Source: Bacteroidales bacterium
GTDB taxonomy: Bacteria > Bacteroidota > Bacteroidia > Bacteroidales > F082
DNA: 43,835 nt
Reading direction: 5' to 3'
NCBI GenBank assembly: GCA_017965765.1
Contig: JAGCPJ010000075.1
Span: 1 to 43,835, forward strand
Part shown: piece by piece, positions 40,084 to 43,835 of the stretch
Layout: each line of letters opens with the position of its first letter
How positions within the stretch are numbered: the first letter of the stretch is position 1
The notes under the pieces: model-generated
Databases searched by the model: none
Told to the model about the DNA's origin: nothing
Seen by the model: only the letters and a program-made list of their open reading frames with translations
Translations under genes and position numbers: made by a program

Positions 40084-41442
40084 TTACAGTTTCTTTACCG
40101 GGAAGGTGAAATAGGTGTTGGGGAACGGCTCATTTTTCAATGTAAAGTGCCACCATTCTTCACCGATGGGCTTGAAGCCGTGGCGTAGCATCGCCTCACG
40201 TAGGATCATGCGGTTGTGGTATTGCTCGGGGGTGATCCCTCGATAATCGGGATGGCTCTCAAGGCCGAACCAGTCGATAGTACCACCCATGTCCACTTCC
40301 TTTTCCGTGGCCATGTCGAACAAGGTGAGATCGACCGTGGAGCCGCGGGTGTGACCGCTCTTCTTGGCGATATAGCCCAACTCGAAAAGCCTGTCGCGAG
40401 GCACCTCGGGATAGAAATAAGGCTTCATGAGCGTATCGTTGACATCAGCGGCCCATCGCACGAAATGGTCAACGGCACATTGCGGACGGTAAGCATCGAA
40501 GATCTTCAACCGATAGCCCTGTTTCATCAAGTCGTCACTTACGGCACGAAGGCTGTCAGCAGCCTGACGGGTGAGCAAGGCCGTAGGTTCCAGATAGCCG
40601 TCCACACGGGCACCGACAAAGTTATAGGTGCTGTAATAACGGATTTCCAAGATGGCATCAGGGACAACGTCCGTCAGGTTCACGAATTGACTGGCATCGT
40701 CGGTGGATGACATCAATCCCGTCAACCGTTGGAACTCGACTTGCGCCTTATTGAGTTGTTCAAGGAACGCCGGGCTGGTGTGCAGTCTGGCCATGCCGAT
40801 GGCAGCACAGAGCCGACTCGCATCGACGTCGCTCTGCCAGTGGGCGCCCACGATGACGCGACTCTCTCCGTACATGAAGCCCCGTGCCATGATGGTGTCG
40901 GCATTGGCGGGATTGACTTCCGAGAGCAGCAAGGCCGTCGCATAGCCACGTTGGCTATGGCCCGAAGGATAGGAGCCTTCGCCCGAGAGATACTTCTCCT
41001 CATACACCGTAAGCATGTGTTCTCGGAAACGCTCAAACGGGCGCTTGCGATGGTAGAAGGCCTTCGGAACGACACGTGTCTGGTCGATGGTGGAGAGACT
41101 GTTCACCAGGTACTTGTAAATCTCAGGGGTACCCTCCTTGGAGATTTTCAGGCCAAACGGCACATCAAACTCCACAAAGAGCGAGTCGTAATCCCACACG
41201 GCATCGCGGTAAGCGATGGCGGCACGGGCCGAATCGCTACGTTGCGTCTTGCCCCACATGTAACGCAGGATGTCGTGGGCAAAGTCAACCCCAATCGTAT
41301 CCGGCGGAGGAGGCAGGCACTTGATGAGGTCGGGCATCTCCTCCGCACTGAAATACAGCGTGATATTGTCGTTCTGCGCTTGCGTTTGCAGGCTTCCGCA
41401 AAACAGGAAGGCAGCGACAAGTATGATGAATAGTCTTTTCAT
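40084..41442 (-). CDS. Fusion of class A acid phosphatase (PAP2) and VanX-type D-Ala-D-Ala dipeptidase
   Basis: A 452-residue exported protein: signal peptide MKRLFIILVAAFLFCGSLQTQA. Residues about 45-235 form a PAP2/class A acid phosphatase with all three signature blocks: KX6RP (Lys127 to Pro135), PSGH (159-162) and SRX5HX3D (Ser194 to Asp205). Residues about 250-452 form an M15D dipeptidase (VanX/DdpX type) with FDAYRP, zinc ligands His364 and Asp371 in SGHTRGSTVD, and the EWWHF box with Glu429 and His432. Such dipeptidases cleave D-Ala-D-Ala from wall turnover or confer glycopeptide resistance. Here a periplasmic wall-recycling role is more likely, since no van cluster is present. The fusion is unusual. 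Confidence 0.93.
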   Translation of the reverse strand: MKRLFIILVAAFLFCGSLQTQAQNDNITLYFSAEEMPDLIKCLPPPPDTIGVDFAHDILRYMWGKTQRSDSARAAIAYRDAVWDYDSLFVEFDVPFGLKISKEGTPEIYKYLVNSLSTIDQTRVVPKAFYHRKRPFERFREHMLTVYEEKYLSGEGSYPSGHSQRGYATALLLSEVNPANADTIMARGFMYGESRVIVGAHWQSDVDASRLCAAIGMARLHTSPAFLEQLNKAQVEFQRLTGLMSSTDDASQFVNLTDVVPDAILEIRYYSTYNFVGARVDGYLEPTALLTRQAADSLRAVSDDLMKQGYRLKIFDAYRPQCAVDHFVRWAADVNDTLMKPYFYPEVPRDRLFELGYIAKKSGHTRGSTVDLTLFDMATEKEVDMGGTIDWFGLESHPDYRGITPEQYHNRMILREAMLRHGFKPIGEEWWHFTLKNEPFPNTYFTFPVKKL

Positions 41443-41453
41443 GTTGTCTCAGC

Positions 41454-43181
41454 TTACTCCGCCACTTCCTTCGCCTTCGCCCTGAAGTTCACCAAGTCCT
41501 CCTCGATGAAGTTCTTCACGTAAACGCTCTTGCCGATGACGTCTTCCTCGGCGGCATGGACATAGACGTTGGCCGAACGGATGAAGAGATGCGGGGCGCG
41601 GGTGGCGTCGTCCAAGATGAGCAACGACATCATGATGTCACCGGTCATGTCGTAGAGACGGCGAGCCAAGAAGTCCTGAACCTCCTGGTTGTTGGCACCC
41701 TTCACGTAGTTGATGCTCTGCTCGTAGAGTTCCACGAGGGTACGCACCGTGTTATGCAAAGGTTTCAGCTCCTCGGAGACTTCGTTTTCGAGCATTTCCT
41801 TGATGATGCCCAGGTAGGTGCCATTGGTGATGTAACGAATGGCGGCCACCACCTGCAGCTGCGTGGTACCTTCATAGATGGAGAAGATACGGGCGTCGCG
41901 GTAGAGGCGCTGGCACTTGTACTCCATGATGAAGCCAGAACCGCCATGGATGCTGATGCAGTCGTAAGCGTTCTGGTTGGCATACTCGGAGTTCATACCC
42001 TTGGCGATGGGCGTGAAGGCATCGGCCAGGCGAGAGTATTTCTTCAGCTCGGCACGCTCTTCAGGCGTCAGCGGACGCTCACGTTGGATGTCCTCCAAGC
42101 ACTTATAGACATCGACATAACGGGCAGTCATGTAAAGCAAGGAACGACCGGCATCGATCTTGGCCTTCATGCGTGAGAGCATATCGTAAACAGCGGGGAA
42201 CTCGATGATCTTCTTGTGGAACTGCTGACGTTCTCCGGCATATTTCAACGCCTCGTTGTAAGCCTCTTGTCCCAGACCCACCGACTGGGCGGCGATGCCG
42301 AGACGAGCGCTGTTCATCAAAGCCATGACGTATTTGATCAAACCCATGCGGGTGTCACCGCAGAGCTCTGCCTTGGCATTCTTGAACACCAGCTCGCAAG
42401 TCGGTGAGCCGTGAATGCCCAACTTATGCTCGATGTGACGCACCGTGACACCGCCATTGCGCTTGTCGTAGATGAACATCGACAGGCCACGACCGTCTCT
42501 GGTACCTTCCTCAGAACGGGCCAACACTAGATGAATATGGGAGTCGCCATTGGTGATGAAACGCTTCACACCGTTGAGCAGCCAGCAGCCTTCCTCTTCA
42601 CTATAAGTGGCTTTCAGCATAACGCTTTGAAGGTCGGAACCGGCATCAGGCTCGGTGAGGTCCATCGACATGGTCTCGCCGGCGCAAACGCGCGGGATGT
42701 ATTTCTTGCGTTGCTCTTCGTTGCCAAATTCGTACAAGGTGTCGATGCACGACTGCAACGACCAGATGTTCTGGAAACCGGCATCGGCGCTGGCCACCAT
42801 CTCACTCAGCATGGAGAACACCGTGATGGGCAGGTTGAGACCACCGTAGCGGCGAGGCATGGAGACGCCCCACAGGCCGCCTTTGGTGCAGGCATCAATG
42901 TTTTCCACGGTTTTTGAGGCATAGATCATGCGGCCATTCTCCAAATGTGGACCTTCGAGATCCACGCTCTCGGAGTTGGGTTCGAGGATGTTGGCGGTGA
43001 TGTCGCCCGTAATGTCTAAAACACGGCGATAGTTCTCCATCGCGTCTTCGTAATCAACGGGAGCGTCTTGGTAGGTATCCTTATCCGCAAAATTGCGTTC
43101 CTTCAGCTCGACGATGCGCTTCATCAGCGGGTGGTCGAGATAGAAATCAAGGTTCGGGTTATCGTTATAATAGTTTGCCAT
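41454..43181 (-). CDS. Acyl-CoA dehydrogenase
   Basis: A 575-residue FAD enzyme that oxidises acyl-CoA to enoyl-CoA (or runs in reverse with an electron-transfer flavoprotein). FAD and substrate motifs: MSMDLTEPDAGSDLQSVML, LLNGVKRFITNGD, HKLGIHGSPTCELVF, and the catalytic-Glu segment SIYEGTTQLQVVAAIRYI. An extra C-terminal region of about 130 residues makes it longer than the classical 380-residue short-chain enzymes. It starts 2 bases after the etfA stop, so the two form an operon and EtfAB is its electron partner. Likely substrates are short-chain, butyryl-CoA type, but chain length cannot be read from sequence. Confidence 0.94.
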   Translation of the reverse strand: MANYYNDNPNLDFYLDHPLMKRIVELKERNFADKDTYQDAPVDYEDAMENYRRVLDITGDITANILEPNSESVDLEGPHLENGRMIYASKTVENIDACTKGGLWGVSMPRRYGGLNLPITVFSMLSEMVASADAGFQNIWSLQSCIDTLYEFGNEEQRKKYIPRVCAGETMSMDLTEPDAGSDLQSVMLKATYSEEEGCWLLNGVKRFITNGDSHIHLVLARSEEGTRDGRGLSMFIYDKRNGGVTVRHIEHKLGIHGSPTCELVFKNAKAELCGDTRMGLIKYVMALMNSARLGIAAQSVGLGQEAYNEALKYAGERQQFHKKIIEFPAVYDMLSRMKAKIDAGRSLLYMTARYVDVYKCLEDIQRERPLTPEERAELKKYSRLADAFTPIAKGMNSEYANQNAYDCISIHGGSGFIMEYKCQRLYRDARIFSIYEGTTQLQVVAAIRYITNGTYLGIIKEMLENEVSEELKPLHNTVRTLVELYEQSINYVKGANNQEVQDFLARRLYDMTGDIMMSLLILDDATRAPHLFIRSANVYVHAAEEDVIGKSVYVKNFIEEDLVNFRAKAKEVAE

Positions 43182-43183
43182 GA

Positions 43184-43835
43184 TTATTTCGAGTTTTGTT
43201 TGTAATACTTGATGAGTTTGGGAACGACTTCTTCCACGGTGCCGACGATGACATAGTCAGCAATCTTATTGATGGGAGCATCGGGATCGCTGTTCACCGA
43301 GATGATGATCTTGGAATCCTGCATACCGGCGATGTGCTGGATTTGGCCGCTGATGCCACAGGCGATATATACCTTCGGGTGTACGGTGACGCCCGTCTGG
43401 CCGATCTGACGGTCGCTGTCGCAGAAGCCCGCATCGACGGCGGCACGCGAGGCACCGACTTCGCCGTGGAGCACCTTGGCGAGTTCAAACAGCATGTCGA
43501 AGCCTTCCTTCGAGCCCATGCCATAGCCACCGGCCACCACGATGGGCGAGCCTTTCAGGTTGTGTTTGGCAGCCTCCACATGATGGTCGAGGACCTTGAC
43601 GACGTAAGCCTCGGGCGAGACATACTTGCTCACCTCGGGATAAACGACTTCATTCTTGGCCTTGCCTTCGTAGATGGCTTTCTGCATCACGCCAGAGCGG
43701 ACGGTAGCCATCTGCGGACGGTGGTCGGGGTTGACGACAACGGCGTCGTGTTCGTCGATGCACAGGGCAAGGAGATGTTCAGGGTGACGGAAGACAACGG
43801 GCTCTGCTCGAACAACGTGGCACACATAGACTACA
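43184..43835 (-). CDS. etfA: Electron transfer flavoprotein alpha subunit EtfA, C-terminal part
   Basis: The C-terminal FAD-binding part of EtfA; the frame is open to the window edge, so the start lies outside. Signature stretches: NPDHRPQMATVRSGVMQ, PIVVAGGYGMGSKEGF, ASRAAVDAGFCDSDRQIGQT, VYIACGISGQIQHIAGMQDS, IISVNSDPDAPINKIADY. The codons beyond about 43730 do not give the expected RPAFGG-type sequence in front of NPDHRPQ. The residues there (EPVVFRHPEHLLALCIDEHD) look foreign to the family, so either the extreme end of the window is faulty or the gene is a variant. The GTG at 43825 is not a credible start. The acyl-CoA dehydrogenase follows. Confidence 0.88.
   Translation of the reverse strand, partial: VVYVCHVVRAEPVVFRHPEHLLALCIDEHDAVVVNPDHRPQMATVRSGVMQKAIYEGKAKNEVVYPEVSKYVSPEAYVVKVLDHHVEAAKHNLKGSPIVVAGGYGMGSKEGFDMLFELAKVLHGEVGASRAAVDAGFCDSDRQIGQTGVTVHPKVYIACGISGQIQHIAGMQDSKIIISVNSDPDAPINKIADYVIVGTVEEVVPKLIKYYKQNSK

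Overview
The window is a chromosomal fragment of a Bacteroidales-type bacterium (phylum Bacteroidota). The evidence is a primary sigma factor ending in the phylum-typical SSRSKLLKSYLG-like tail, a fused FeoA-FeoB, a GWxTD-domain protein, a membrane TPR/helix-turn-helix regulator, BtuG-type cobalamin capture, five secreted proteins with type IX secretion (T9SS) C-terminal sorting domains, and repeated TAnnTTTG promoter boxes with no Shine-Dalgarno sequences. Having T9SS cargo while resembling gut Bacteroidales suggests a lineage other than Bacteroides itself. Genus cannot be decided from the sequence.

Layout. 1-1480: the 3' end of rpoD with its terminator, then an AT-rich patch holding a RelE/ParE-type toxin-antitoxin pair next to an apparent gene remnant. 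1485-9147: rpe, pepD, and a minus-strand feoAB locus with a small Cys-rich partner, then tsaD with a secreted 579-residue protein of unknown function. 9117-20282: a plus-strand run of tamB, an AddA/RecB-like helicase-nuclease and a secreted tricorn-like S41 protease. 20326-25130: a minus-strand operon headed by a cobalamin riboswitch. It encodes two T9SS cargo proteins, a BtuG-like surface lipoprotein, a small Cys-rich CWC protein and a BtuF-like binding lipoprotein. 25136-31760: an Fe-S aldo/keto reductase, aroQ, an operon of GWxTD protein, lipid A-type acyltransferase and family 2 glycosyltransferase, and the TPR/HTH regulator. 31800-32250: two tRNA-Ser genes followed by a 145-bp multi-arm inverted repeat. 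32255-38932: a YhcC-like radical SAM protein, two tandem subtilisin-like proteases and a convergent C10 cysteine protease, all three proteases with T9SS tails. 39048-43835: an SH3-like secreted protein, a PAP2 phosphatase-VanX dipeptidase fusion, an acyl-CoA dehydrogenase and the C-terminal part of EtfA.

How the genes work together. The riboswitch operon looks like an outer-surface cobamide capture system: T9SS delivers two proteins, BtuG sits on the surface, and BtuF hands the ligand to an inner-membrane importer that is not in this window. The proteases form an extracellular protein-degrading set. The acyl-CoA dehydrogenase and EtfA form an electron-transfer pair.

Two features deserve most attention. 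First, short tandem repeats with a different unit at each place sit exactly at gene boundaries and have become part of coding sequences, giving TsaD and the FeoB partner extra C-terminal residues. Second, a large structured palindrome follows the second tRNA-Ser. The B12 operon with duplicated domains of unknown function is the best candidate for an undescribed system.
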